A stretch of DNA of 18,856 nucleotides, from assembly GCA_018664745.1 (NCBI GenBank), contig JABJNS010000081.1:1-18856 (forward strand), read 5' to 3'. Position numbers and translations under genes: made by a program. Origin of the DNA: Flavobacteriales bacterium (GTDB taxonomy: Bacteria > Bacteroidota > Bacteroidia > Flavobacteriales > BACL11). Below, one piece after another: positions 8,644 through 17,857 of this stretch (positions are counted from its first letter, which is position 1; each line of letters begins with the position of its first letter). The notes beneath the pieces were generated by a model that saw nothing but the letters and a program-made list of their open reading frames with translations, was not told the origin of the DNA and searched no databases.

Positions 8644-9744
8644 ATGAAGATTGCAATTTTAGGCACAAGAGGAATTCCTAATAATTATGGAGGTTTTGAG
8701 CAATGTGCCGAATATTTATCGGTTGGATTAGTTGAAAAAGGACATGATGTTACAATCTATTCCCCTAACTTTCATCCATATAAAGGTTCTGAATATAAGG
8801 GGGTAAAAATTATTCGAAAGACTAATCCCCAAAATATATTTGGACAATCTGGATCTAATTTTATTTATGATTATTTATGTTTAAAGGATGCTGTAAAACA
8901 AGATTTTGATATTATTCTTGAACTAGGTTTGATAACATCTTCTTTGTCAATCATTTTTTGCAGACATAGAGGAAAAGTGATTGCCACTAATCTTGATGGA
9001 TTGGAGTGGAAACGATCAAAATGGAATAATGTAGTTCAAAGGATAACTAAAACACTTGAGAAGTATGGGGTTAAATTTTCAGATTATTTAATAGCTGATA
9101 ATGCTGGAATACAAGAGTATATTTATGAAGAGTACAATAGAGAATCAGAATTTATTCCTTATGGTGCAGTAGATATTAAGTCTCCAACTAGCACCTGTTT
9201 AACAGAATATGGATTAAAAGCGAATAGTTATTTATTATCCATTGCTAGATTAGAACCAGAGAATAATTTAGAAATGATGTTTGACGGCTATATAGAGAGT
9301 GGAATAAAAACTCCTTATTTTGTAGTTGGTAATCATCTTACTGCTTATGGAGATTTTTTAAAAGATAAATATAGAAATAAAGGAATCATTTTTTTAGGAG
9401 GAATTTTTAATAAGGAGCATTTAGATAATATTAGGTATTATTCAACCTTTTATTTACATGGTCATTCTGTAGGAGGGACTAATCCAGCTTTATTAGAAGC
9501 TATGGCTGCACAAACATTTATTATTGCACATGATAATCAGTTTAATAAATCAGTAATTAGTGAGAACGCCTATTATTTTGATAGCCCTAATGAGTTATCT
9601 ATTTTACTTAAAAGTGAAGAGATTATTAAAAATAAGAAAAAATTCACTCAAAATAACCTTACTAGAATAGATGAGGTATATAGATGGTCAATTGTTGTTG
9701 ATCAATATGAATCTTATTTTAAAAGAATTTTAGACAATAAATAA
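8644..9744 (+). CDS. DUF1972 / GT4 family glycosyltransferase
   Basis: A 366-residue cytoplasmic or peripheral enzyme with the two-domain GT-B layout. Residues 1-175 match the DUF1972 N-terminal domain found in rhamnosyl- and other hexosyltransferases: ILGTRGIPNNYGGFEQ at 5-20, then the LELGL and NLDGLEWKR segments. Residues 190-345 form the Glycos_transf_1 domain, with GHSVGGTNPALLEAMA holding the donor-binding acidic motif of retaining GT4 enzymes. The likely role is transfer of a sugar from a nucleotide-sugar donor to a growing surface polysaccharide. Donor and acceptor cannot be deduced. It stands alone, without the usual neighbouring polysaccharide genes, after a long regulatory gap. Its last 15 bases overlap the convergent hemW end. 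Confidence 0.88.
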   Translation: MKIAILGTRGIPNNYGGFEQCAEYLSVGLVEKGHDVTIYSPNFHPYKGSEYKGVKIIRKTNPQNIFGQSGSNFIYDYLCLKDAVKQDFDIILELGLITSSLSIIFCRHRGKVIATNLDGLEWKRSKWNNVVQRITKTLEKYGVKFSDYLIADNAGIQEYIYEEYNRESEFIPYGAVDIKSPTSTCLTEYGLKANSYLLSIARLEPENNLEMMFDGYIESGIKTPYFVVGNHLTAYGDFLKDKYRNKGIIFLGGIFNKEHLDNIRYYSTFYLHGHSVGGTNPALLEAMAAQTFIIAHDNQFNKSVISENAYYFDSPNELSILLKSEEIIKNKKKFTQNNLTRIDEVYRWSIVVDQYESYFKRILDNK

Positions 9745-10857
9745 ATCTGAAGAAATTGCATCAGCATATAGCTTTCCTCTTGAAGTAAGTGTATAGTTAT
9801 TCTCTAGTTGTTTTATTTTTCCTTGATTTACCCAGTTGCTTACTTGTTTTTCAAAATATTGATGAGCTGTAGCCCCAAATTGAGTTTTGATATAATCAAG
9901 TTCAACACCCCACATTGTGCGTAAGGCGGTAAAAATATATTCATTGTATTGCTGTGCATTACTTAGTTGTTCTATTTCAAAGTAAGCATTATTAGCATTT
10001 ACCATTTCAATATATTGTTTGTTTGAGGCGAGATTCCATTGTCGACTTGTTCCGTTAAATGAATGTGCTGAAGGACCAACTCCTAAATAATGTTGATTTT
10101 TCCAGTAAGCAGTATTATGGTTAGAGAAAAATCCTTGTTTTCCAAAGTTTGAAATCTCATAATGGATAAAGTCATTTTCAGTTGCTATTTGTGCTAAAGT
10201 GTTGAAGTGTTCAACTGTAATTTTATCATCTAAAGGAATAACTTTTTGCTTATCTATAAGATGTTTCAAAACTGTTTTAGGTTCAACTGTTAGCGCATAA
10301 GCTGAAAAATGTTGAATATTCAAATCCAACATTTGCTTTAGGTTTTGTTTCCATTTTTCATTACTTTGATTAGGTAAACCATAAATTAAATCTATAGTAA
10401 TATTGTTAAACTCAGCTTCTTTTGCAAGATGAATACATTCAAGTGCTTCTTTTGCATTATGGGACCGATTCATGAATTTTAAATCGTCATCATCAAAGGA
10501 TTGTATGCCGATACTTAGTCGGTTAATGCCAATTTCTTTTAAGTCAGTAAGCATCTTTTTATCTAAATCATCAGGATTGCATTCTAGCGTTATTTCTGCA
10601 TTTATATCAATTGTAAAATGATGATATATAGTTTGAATTATACTTTCTATTTCTTCGTTATTAAGAATAGAAGGAGTGCCTCCTCCAAAGTAAATAGAGC
10701 TGATTGTAGCTCCATTTAAGTAAAATTTTCGCAATTCAATCTCTTTCTTAATGCTTTTTAGCATTTCTATTTTGTCATTTTGTGCAGTTCTGAAATGAAA
10801 ATTACAGTAAGTGCATTTCTGTTTACAGTAGGGAATATGAATATAAATACTTGCCAA
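9730..10857 (-). CDS. hemW: HemW-type radical SAM protein (haem chaperone, HemN-like)
   Basis: A 375-residue cytosolic radical SAM protein. The cluster motif CKQKCTYC gives C11, C15 and C18 for the [4Fe-4S] centre. It is followed by GGGTPS (58-63), ECNPDD (92-97), NRLSIGIQSF (112-121) and DLIYGLP near 155. The C-terminal third is a HemN_C-type domain. True coproporphyrinogen dehydrogenase HemN has a CxxxCxxCxC signature and a longer N-terminus; the short start directly at IYIHIPYC and the absence of the fourth cysteine indicate HemW, which binds haem and helps deliver it to respiratory proteins. The start codon appears to be TTG at 10857: no in-frame ATG lies between it and an upstream in-frame stop at about 10894, and family members begin M-A-x-IYIHIPF. 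The 3' end overlaps the glycosyltransferase by 15 bp. It is divergent from msrBA. Confidence 0.9.
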   Translation of the reverse strand: MASIYIHIPYCKQKCTYCNFHFRTAQNDKIEMLKSIKKEIELRKFYLNGATISSIYFGGGTPSILNNEEIESIIQTIYHHFTIDINAEITLECNPDDLDKKMLTDLKEIGINRLSIGIQSFDDDDLKFMNRSHNAKEALECIHLAKEAEFNNITIDLIYGLPNQSNEKWKQNLKQMLDLNIQHFSAYALTVEPKTVLKHLIDKQKVIPLDDKITVEHFNTLAQIATENDFIHYEISNFGKQGFFSNHNTAYWKNQHYLGVGPSAHSFNGTSRQWNLASNKQYIEMVNANNAYFEIEQLSNAQQYNEYIFTALRTMWGVELDYIKTQFGATAHQYFEKQVSNWVNQGKIKQLENNYTLTSRGKLYADAISSDLFIV

Positions 10858-10919
10858 AATAGTTTTAAAATGGTATTCGGCTAAATTATGAAACTATATA
10901 TCAAACAAAAATAAATTAC

Positions 10920-10927
10920 TACTTTTG
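10920..10927 (+). promoter_or_regulatory. candidate -7 promoter element for msrBA
   Basis: TACTTTTG matches TAnnTTTG and ends 5 bp before the msrBA ATG at 10933. No TTG is found at the usual upstream distance. If used, transcription would start at or very near the ATG, giving a leaderless or almost leaderless mRNA. The whole 75-bp gap must also hold the hemW promoter on the other strand. Confidence 0.35.
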
Positions 10928-10932
10928 GTTTT

Positions 10933-11754
10933 ATGACTAAAGATTATTTTTCCGACCTTACTCCTGAGGAAAAACATATTATAAAAAATAAAGGGACAGA
11001 AGCTCCTTTTACAGGAGAGTATAATGAACATTTTGAAGCTGGAATTTTTATTTGTCGTGCTTGTGAAAATCCTTTGTATGAATCCAATACAAAATTTAAT
11101 TCTGGTTGTGGGTGGCCTTCTTTTGATGATGAGATTGAAGGAGCAATTACTCGTTATGAAGATTTAAGTGGTGGCAGAATTCGTACAGAAATTTGCTGTG
11201 CTAAATGTGATGGGCATTTAGGACATGTTTTTGAGGGGGAACAAATTACAGTAAAAGATACTCGTCATTGCGTAAATTCTTTAAGTATAAGGTTTAAACC
11301 TTATGCTCAGTTACAAAAAGCCACTTTTGGTGCAGGTTGTTTTTGGTCAGTTGAAAAGCTATTTAAAGAAATTAAAGGAGTTTATCTTGCAAGTGTAGGC
11401 TATATGGGAGGGGATACTGATAAGCCAACTTACAAAGAAGTTTGTAGCGGAACATCTAATCATGCTGAGGTAGTTGATATTTATTTCAATGCTGAAGAAG
11501 TAAGTTATAATACTTTGTTAGATTTATTTTGGAGGAATCATAATCCAACTACTTTAAATAGACAAGGACCCGATAATGGAACGCAATACCGATCAGTTAT
11601 TTTTTATCATAATGAACAACAAAAAATGGAAACTGAACAATCAAAGAAACAGCAGCAACAACATTTTAACAATAAAATTGTAACACAAATAGTTCCGGCC
11701 TCAACTTTTTACAGGGCAGAAGAATACCATCAGAATTATTTGAATAAAAATAAC

Positions 11755-11775
<21 letters not shown>
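10933..11775 (+). CDS. msrBA: bifunctional methionine sulfoxide reductase, MsrB-MsrA fusion
   Basis: A 280-residue protein that repairs both methionine sulfoxide epimers. Residues 1-124 are MsrB (R-form): zinc-binding CRAC (C41, C44) and CAKC (C89, C92), GCGWPSF at 58-64 with C59 as a probable resolving cysteine, DGHLGHVF, and the nucleophile C113 in RHCVNSLSIRF. Residues 128-280 are MsrA (S-form): the active-site GCFW with C136, the GYMGG segment, a slightly altered SNHAEVVD where GHAEVV is usual, and EYHQNY near the end. C278, three residues from the C-terminus, and C171 could act as recycling cysteines. All key residues are present in both halves. There is no signal peptide, so it should act in the cytoplasm. 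The B-then-A order is the reverse of PilB/MsrAB-type fusions. The 3' end overlaps the convergent kinase gene by 21 bp. Confidence 0.94.
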
Positions 11776-12966
<1,191 letters not shown>

Positions 12967-12974
12967 TTTATTGT

Positions 12975-15452
12975 TTATTCATCATCCCATTCAATAATTA
13001 CATCTTGTCCTTGTTCTACTTTCTCTTTTTCTTTATGTAATAAGATTTCTTCTTTAATGATATTAGTAATGGTTTCTTTCTCTTTAGTAATTCCTTTTTG
13101 TACATCTTCTCTGAATCTTATACCATCAAATGAAATATTTGGATCTTCAGAATTTCCAGTCATCTTAAAATAGATAGTATTAAATATTTTTCCGTTTTCT
13201 TCTACTTCCCCAAATTCAGTTTTTTTAATCCGAGTATTTTTTTTCCTAAATTTAGTTGACATCAATTCAGATAACAGTAATTTAATACGGTAATTTATTT
13301 CTTGCTCAAATGTATGTGTTCCTGAAACAAAAACAGATAGTGCAGACGATTTTATTTCCATTGTAGGAATTGTAATAACTTTGTTGTCAATCTCAATAGT
13401 ATTTTCTAGAGTAGAGAATTTCACTTCTTTAAGGTCATCAAGACTTACATAATCGGATAGACTTTCAAGTGGCTTAAAATGTATTAGTTCTCCTTTTTCA
13501 ATTATCAAATGTGATTTAACTTTCAGCTCTTCCTCTTCAAAAATAAAACCAGGCTTCCAAGAGGATTGCATTTGTATCTCAGCAGTTCCCACCCCTTTTA
13601 TATGTTTTGCTGTTATAAAATCTTGTTTGAAATTATCAAATGCTAAAAAGGCATTTCGAATATTTAACCGTGTTAAATTTAGTTGTGAAAATAGTTTCAA
13701 CTTATTATTTGCCGATTCATAAAATTTAAAATTTCCGGCAATATTCCCATTCAGACTATTTAACAGCATATTTTCTCCAGTAAGGGTCATATTTTTATAG
13801 GCTAATGTTCCAGTAATTTCTGAAGCAATAAAATCATCATAACTAAAAGTTGTAATATTAGTATTTAGATTTGCATTAATCCAAGTAGGCATTGTTCCAG
13901 TGCCTTTTCCTTCTGATAAATCTTTTAAAGTAAGCAATTCATCAAATTTTATATAGGTTGAATTCAGGTCTCCTGTAACATCAATCTCATCTTTTTTATT
14001 GAGGATATACGCAATTAAATCAGTAATATCTCCATCAAAATTGAGGTCGCTATCAGCAATTGTAAAAGCACTACTTTTCACTTCAACTACATTGGCATTT
14101 CTGAATACACAATTAGCTGATTGGAAATTAAATCCTAGAGGAAAATTTTTGTAAGAAAAACTAGCATTTTCAAAAGTAGTAGAGGAAGTATGCTGAGCTC
14201 TCAAGAAGTGGTTTTTAAATTTTTTGTCAAAGGAAATATATCCTGAATACTGTGTGTTAGCAATTAGGTTTCCTTGTAAATTAAAAAAGGGTGAATCTTC
14301 AAAATAATGATTGATTTCAGCTAAATCCCAACTAGAACTTAGGTTGGCTGTCAAGTAGTATTTATTTAAGTTTTGTATTGTAAAATTTCCTTTTAAAAAT
14401 CCGTTTTCTGTTTTGGCATCAAACTGAGTAATTTCAATATTAGTTGTCCTAAAATTTTGTTCATCTCCATTAGTAATTTTTCCACTAAGGCTTACTCCTT
14501 TTAAGATAAATGGTCGGCTTTTTAAGTTGAGGTTTCCTTTCTCAATATAGCAACTCATATTGAGGGAAGGATTACTTTCATTGCTTACTAATCCTTTGAT
14601 ATTACCATTGCAACTTATCTTTCCATTTGCCTGAAAAGAACTGTAAATGCTTTTAAGATATTCAGGAGTATGTTCAATAACGGCAACTAATTCTTGCTGC
14701 TCACAGGAAAAATTTAAATCAACTGTATTGCTATGAAAAATGCCTCCGGATAATTCTGCTTTTACATCTTCAATATGCACTATTGAGCCTTCCTGAATAA
14801 AGATACTATCTTTTTTCAAGGAAAGAGTGGCAAGTAATTTTACATTTTTTTTATGTATATAATCTCGGCTATTAACTTTTAATATTTCAGAAAATAGCTT
14901 GGCATTTAATGCTAATTTTTCTTCTTTAAATACAAGCATAGCTTGTGTTGTGTGCAAATTAATTGCAATGCTTTTAGTTTGGCAGTTAATGTCAGTATTC
15001 AGTAAAAGTACATTATCTAAAGTAAGTTGATTTTTACTTTCTTCATTCGTTTTAAATATGGCAAAGTTAGGACTGTTTTCGTAATCATATTTGATGTTTA
15101 TTTCTCCTTCAGAAACTACAACTGTTTTAATGTCAATCTTATTCAATATGATATCAAAGATACTAAGTTCAATATATGTTTCTTTTGCATAAAACAGAGT
15201 ATCATTATCAAATCCCTCTTTTTCAAAAGCAAGTAAATTTGTTATTTTAACTGATGCAGAAGGGAATTTTTCGTATAAACTAAAGGCAACTTCTCCTAAT
15301 TGTAATTCGGATGTCATTTGCTCTTGAATTTTGCTGACTACTTTATTTTCTACTTTCTCACTAAAAAAATAAGTAACAACAAAACCTGAAATTAGTAAGA
15401 GTAAACTAATTCCTAAAAAAGTTTGAAAAATGCGTTTAATAAATTGTTTCAT
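12975..15452 (-). CDS. AsmA-like family envelope protein
   Basis: An 825-residue protein with one N-terminal membrane anchor (about residues 9-30) and a long, beta-strand-rich remainder expected in the periplasm. The N-terminal region after the anchor (GEVAFSLYEKFPSASVKITNL) and the repeated pattern of short polar and hydrophobic strands match AsmA-like proteins of Bacteroidota. The segment at about residues 560-740 corresponds to the AsmA C-terminal domain. The tail is acidic and charged (IIEWDDE). AsmA-family proteins resemble bridge-like lipid transfer proteins, and several are implicated in moving phospholipids to the outer membrane, so a role in outer-membrane homeostasis is inferred. 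A 60-bp gap separates it from the pseudouridine synthase gene upstream; on the minus strand it holds a weak -7-like TACTTTTA (15461-15468), so asmA and the kinase could have their own promoter. The kinase starts 8 bp downstream. Confidence 0.85.
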   Translation of the reverse strand: MKQFIKRIFQTFLGISLLLLISGFVVTYFFSEKVENKVVSKIQEQMTSELQLGEVAFSLYEKFPSASVKITNLLAFEKEGFDNDTLFYAKETYIELSIFDIILNKIDIKTVVVSEGEINIKYDYENSPNFAIFKTNEESKNQLTLDNVLLLNTDINCQTKSIAINLHTTQAMLVFKEEKLALNAKLFSEILKVNSRDYIHKKNVKLLATLSLKKDSIFIQEGSIVHIEDVKAELSGGIFHSNTVDLNFSCEQQELVAVIEHTPEYLKSIYSSFQANGKISCNGNIKGLVSNESNPSLNMSCYIEKGNLNLKSRPFILKGVSLSGKITNGDEQNFRTTNIEITQFDAKTENGFLKGNFTIQNLNKYYLTANLSSSWDLAEINHYFEDSPFFNLQGNLIANTQYSGYISFDKKFKNHFLRAQHTSSTTFENASFSYKNFPLGFNFQSANCVFRNANVVEVKSSAFTIADSDLNFDGDITDLIAYILNKKDEIDVTGDLNSTYIKFDELLTLKDLSEGKGTGTMPTWINANLNTNITTFSYDDFIASEITGTLAYKNMTLTGENMLLNSLNGNIAGNFKFYESANNKLKLFSQLNLTRLNIRNAFLAFDNFKQDFITAKHIKGVGTAEIQMQSSWKPGFIFEEEELKVKSHLIIEKGELIHFKPLESLSDYVSLDDLKEVKFSTLENTIEIDNKVITIPTMEIKSSALSVFVSGTHTFEQEINYRIKLLLSELMSTKFRKKNTRIKKTEFGEVEENGKIFNTIYFKMTGNSEDPNISFDGIRFREDVQKGITKEKETITNIIKEEILLHKEKEKVEQGQDVIIEWDDE

Positions 15453-15512
15453 TAAGCTGATAAAAGTACGATAATCAAAACAATAACGAAAGACTTTAAA
15501 TTATGGTATATA

Positions 15513-16319
15513 TTAAAGCCTTCTTAAGATATTAATTTCATCTTGGGTAAGATGACGGTAATGTTTTCTTGGTAAGTCTTTTTTTGTTAATCCTCCTAAA
15601 AATACTCTGTCTAACTTAACTGTTCGGTATCCTAATTTTTCAAATAGTTGTTTCACTAATTTAGTTCCTCCATTACTATTTTCAACCCCAATTTCATTTT
15701 TATCTTTCCCATTTATGTAAGAAATTGAATCTAGTTTAATCGTTCTGCCATTCATGAAAACTCCTTCACGAATATTTTCTAAATTTACCTGACTTAGGTT
15801 TTTCTCCAATGTAATTTGATAAATTTCTTTTACATTCTTTTTAGAACCCCCAAGTTTTTTTGCTAAATCAGTATCGTTTGTAAAAAGTAATAATCCTGTT
15901 TCTGATTTGTTAAGTTTATCGACTGGGAAAAGCCTTTCCTTGCAAGCTTGTTTTACGAGTTGCATTACGGAAACAGTATTTGAACCTGAATCAACTCTTC
16001 CAGAATAATTTTTTGGTTTATTAAGAAGCACATATCTTGGTGTGTCGGACTTTAATCTTTGTCCGTTAAACTTAACCTCATCAGTTGGGCTAACTCTGAA
16101 TCCCATTTCGGTAACACCAACACCATTCACGGTAACTACTCCAGCTTCAATAAATTTATCAGCCTCTCTTCTGCTACAAATTCCTGCATTAGCAATAAAT
16201 TTGTTCAACCTCATTTTTCCATCTTCAACTGATTTTTTTGCATTCTGTCTTGTACGAAATGTTGATTTCGCATTTGGTTTGTTGTTAAAGTCTTTCCTGG
16301 ATTTACCTTCTCTTCTCAT
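15513..16319 (-). CDS. RsuA/RluB-family pseudouridine synthase homologue, probably catalytically impaired
   Basis: A 268-residue protein. Residues 1-35 are a basic, low-complexity tail. An S4 RNA-binding domain follows at 36-83 (MRLNKFIANAGICSRREADK), then a pseudouridine synthase-like domain from about 94 to 250, ending in LTKKDLPRKHYRHL, typical of Bacteroidota rRNA pseudouridine synthases. Active family members read GRLD at the catalytic motif, where Asp is the nucleophile. Here residues 134-137 read DKLN, with Asn137 (codon AAC, 15909-15911) in the Asp position. The HP segment after the TND block reads GGSKKN (157-162), and the usual VRRxF motif is VKQLF (222-226). The frame is intact and conserved elsewhere (TGLLLFTNDTDLAKKL minus its flanks), so it is not simply a pseudogene. 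It may bind rRNA without modifying it. It sits 23 bp after yraN in the metG operon. Confidence 0.88.
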   Translation of the reverse strand: MRREGKSRKDFNNKPNAKSTFRTRQNAKKSVEDGKMRLNKFIANAGICSRREADKFIEAGVVTVNGVGVTEMGFRVSPTDEVKFNGQRLKSDTPRYVLLNKPKNYSGRVDSGSNTVSVMQLVKQACKERLFPVDKLNKSETGLLLFTNDTDLAKKLGGSKKNVKEIYQITLEKNLSQVNLENIREGVFMNGRTIKLDSISYINGKDKNEIGVENSNGGTKLVKQLFEKLGYRTVKLDRVFLGGLTKKDLPRKHYRHLTQDEINILRRL

Positions 16320-16342
16320 CTTGAAAATTTTTGCAAAGATAC

Positions 16343-16693
16343 TTAAAAAGCATTGGGTATATGCTCAATATCAGTTTTGTCTTTCCCTATAATGATACTC
16401 ACTATATCAAACCTTATTTCATCATCAGTTGGGTATTGTTCTATATAGCCTTCAGCAGCATCTTTGTAAAGTGAAATTTTCTTTTTATCAATAGCATCTT
16501 CAGGTTTACCAAATTTTTTACTACTTCTAGTTTTTACTTCTATAAAAATTAGAAAACCATCTTTTTTTGCAATAATATCTATTTCTGCTTTTTGGTAGGT
16601 CCAATTTGTTTCTAAGATAGAAAAACCATCTCTTTGCAAAATCATGAAGGCGATTAGTTCACCATCATTTCCTAGTTTATTGTGCTTTGCCAA
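16343..16693 (-). CDS. YraN family (UPF0102) endonuclease-fold protein
   Basis: A 116-residue protein, the normal length for the family. The restriction-endonuclease-like core is complete: G11-E12 in the first helix (NDGELIAF), E37-I-D39 in KAEIDIIA, and E52-V-K54 in FIEVKTR. These match the PD-(D/E)XK catalytic arrangement. The cellular substrate of YraN proteins is not firmly established; Holliday-junction or DNA-processing roles have been suggested from fold similarity. It begins 3 bp after the esterase stop and is followed 23 bp later by the pseudouridine synthase homologue, so it is embedded in the minus-strand operon. The start ATG gives MAKHNKLGNDGE, as expected for the family. Confidence 0.92.
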   Translation of the reverse strand: MAKHNKLGNDGELIAFMILQRDGFSILETNWTYQKAEIDIIAKKDGFLIFIEVKTRSSKKFGKPEDAIDKKKISLYKDAAEGYIEQYPTDDEIRFDIVSIIIGKDKTDIEHIPNAF

Positions 16694-16696
16694 TTT

Positions 16697-17845
16697 TTAG
16701 TTTATGATTACTTGCTTTTCTACTGTTCCATCATCATAGATATAAAATAAAGGAGTATTTTTTATTACTTTAGCTGTCCTTCCTAATACATCAGTAATCT
16801 TAAGTAATTTTCTTTGAGTAGAATTTATTTCAGTAATAGCAGTTGTATTATAACAAGGCAATAAAGGAAATAGGAAGTCAGTTGTAAAATCTAATGCTTG
16901 TATGAATTGAGGGTCAAAATTTCCTGATTCTGCCCATAAATGCCCAGTTCCGGCAAAGATTAAAGCATCATTAATAATTCCTAAACTATCAGCAATAGGA
17001 TGTATTTTCCCTGCACCACAAAGGGTAAGTACACTAGGGTTCCCAAGTCCTGGGCCGCAATTATAGTTTACAGTTGAATCTTGGTCCCCTTGGCAACTTA
17101 CTATAGGCTCGTCATTTGCATCTATCCAAGATAAATCATTAATTCCTCCTGCAAAACTAATTATTCCACTTACTGTAGACGGATAACCTAAGTTTCCTGC
17201 ATCTCCTTCAATTCCACCTAAACTATTGGCAACTGCCTGTATGTCAAAAGGAGTTGTTGGAAAGTCAGAAACATTATCAAGATAAGCCAAATGAATAGCA
17301 GCAACTGCTCCTGCTGAGTACCCTCCTACAAAAATTGTATTTGGGTCAACTCCATACGCATCACCATTTGCAAAATCTTTTCTGAAAAAGCGAACAGCAG
17401 CTTTTATGTCTAATGTAGCTTTTAGTACTTCTTCATATTGTACGTCAGTATTAGACAAAAAATTAACAATATTCAAAAGGGAAACTAAACGATAATTTAC
17501 AGAAGCAACAACATATCCTTTTTTTGCAAAGGCAGTGCAAAAATCAACACAATCTATACTTGATTTATCTCCGCCAAAAAAAGAACCACCATGTGCATAT
17601 AAAATCACAGGACGGTTAGTTTCAGTATCTCCATCAGGAGTATAGATATCCATTTCATGAAAATTATCCGTATAAACATCAGAATAATTAACTGTAGTTG
17701 TAGTAACACTACTAAAAATTTCAGTTTGATATCTTCCGTTACATTGCGCAAAAGCAACAACATTAATTAAGGCAAGAATAAGTAGTGTAAGTGTTTTTTT
17801 AATAGTGTAAGTATTTAGGGTGTAAAGATATAATTTATTATGCAT
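16697..17845 (-). CDS. secreted alpha/beta hydrolase (carboxylesterase-like) with type A T9SS tail
   Basis: A 382-residue enzyme. The hydrophobic segment at 16-33 (KKTLTLLILALINVV) ending in AFA-Q is a signal peptide. It is preceded by about 14 extra residues, and an ATT codon at Ile15 would give a more typical MKKTL start, so the true start is uncertain. The fold motifs are present: oxyanion-hole HGG at 85-87 (YAHGGSFFGGD), the nucleophile elbow GYSAG at 175-179 with S177, a likely acid D256 (GDQDSTVNY) and H302 (TGHLW). This is the arrangement of lipase/carboxylesterase-like hydrolases; the substrate is unknown. Residues about 346-382 (LLKITDVLGR, NTPLFYIYDDGTVEKQVI) form a Flavobacteriales variant of the type A T9SS sorting domain, so the product should be exported across the outer membrane. 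It lies 12 bp after metG and 3 bp before yraN. Confidence 0.9.
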   Translation of the reverse strand: MHNKLYLYTLNTYTIKKTLTLLILALINVVAFAQCNGRYQTEIFSSVTTTTVNYSDVYTDNFHEMDIYTPDGDTETNRPVILYAHGGSFFGGDKSSIDCVDFCTAFAKKGYVVASVNYRLVSLLNIVNFLSNTDVQYEEVLKATLDIKAAVRFFRKDFANGDAYGVDPNTIFVGGYSAGAVAAIHLAYLDNVSDFPTTPFDIQAVANSLGGIEGDAGNLGYPSTVSGIISFAGGINDLSWIDANDEPIVSCQGDQDSTVNYNCGPGLGNPSVLTLCGAGKIHPIADSLGIINDALIFAGTGHLWAESGNFDPQFIQALDFTTDFLFPLLPCYNTTAITEINSTQRKLLKITDVLGRTAKVIKNTPLFYIYDDGTVEKQVIIN

Positions 17846-17857
17846 GCATAGTAAATG

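Noticed and set aside
15027..15236. A 69-codon plus-strand open frame opposite the AsmA-like gene.
   Set aside because: Antisense to a confident coding region, low-complexity Phe/Ile-rich product, no start context.
16042..16392. A 116-codon plus-strand open frame opposite the pseudouridine synthase homologue and the yraN end.
   Set aside because: Antisense shadow; both minus-strand genes are supported by conserved motifs.
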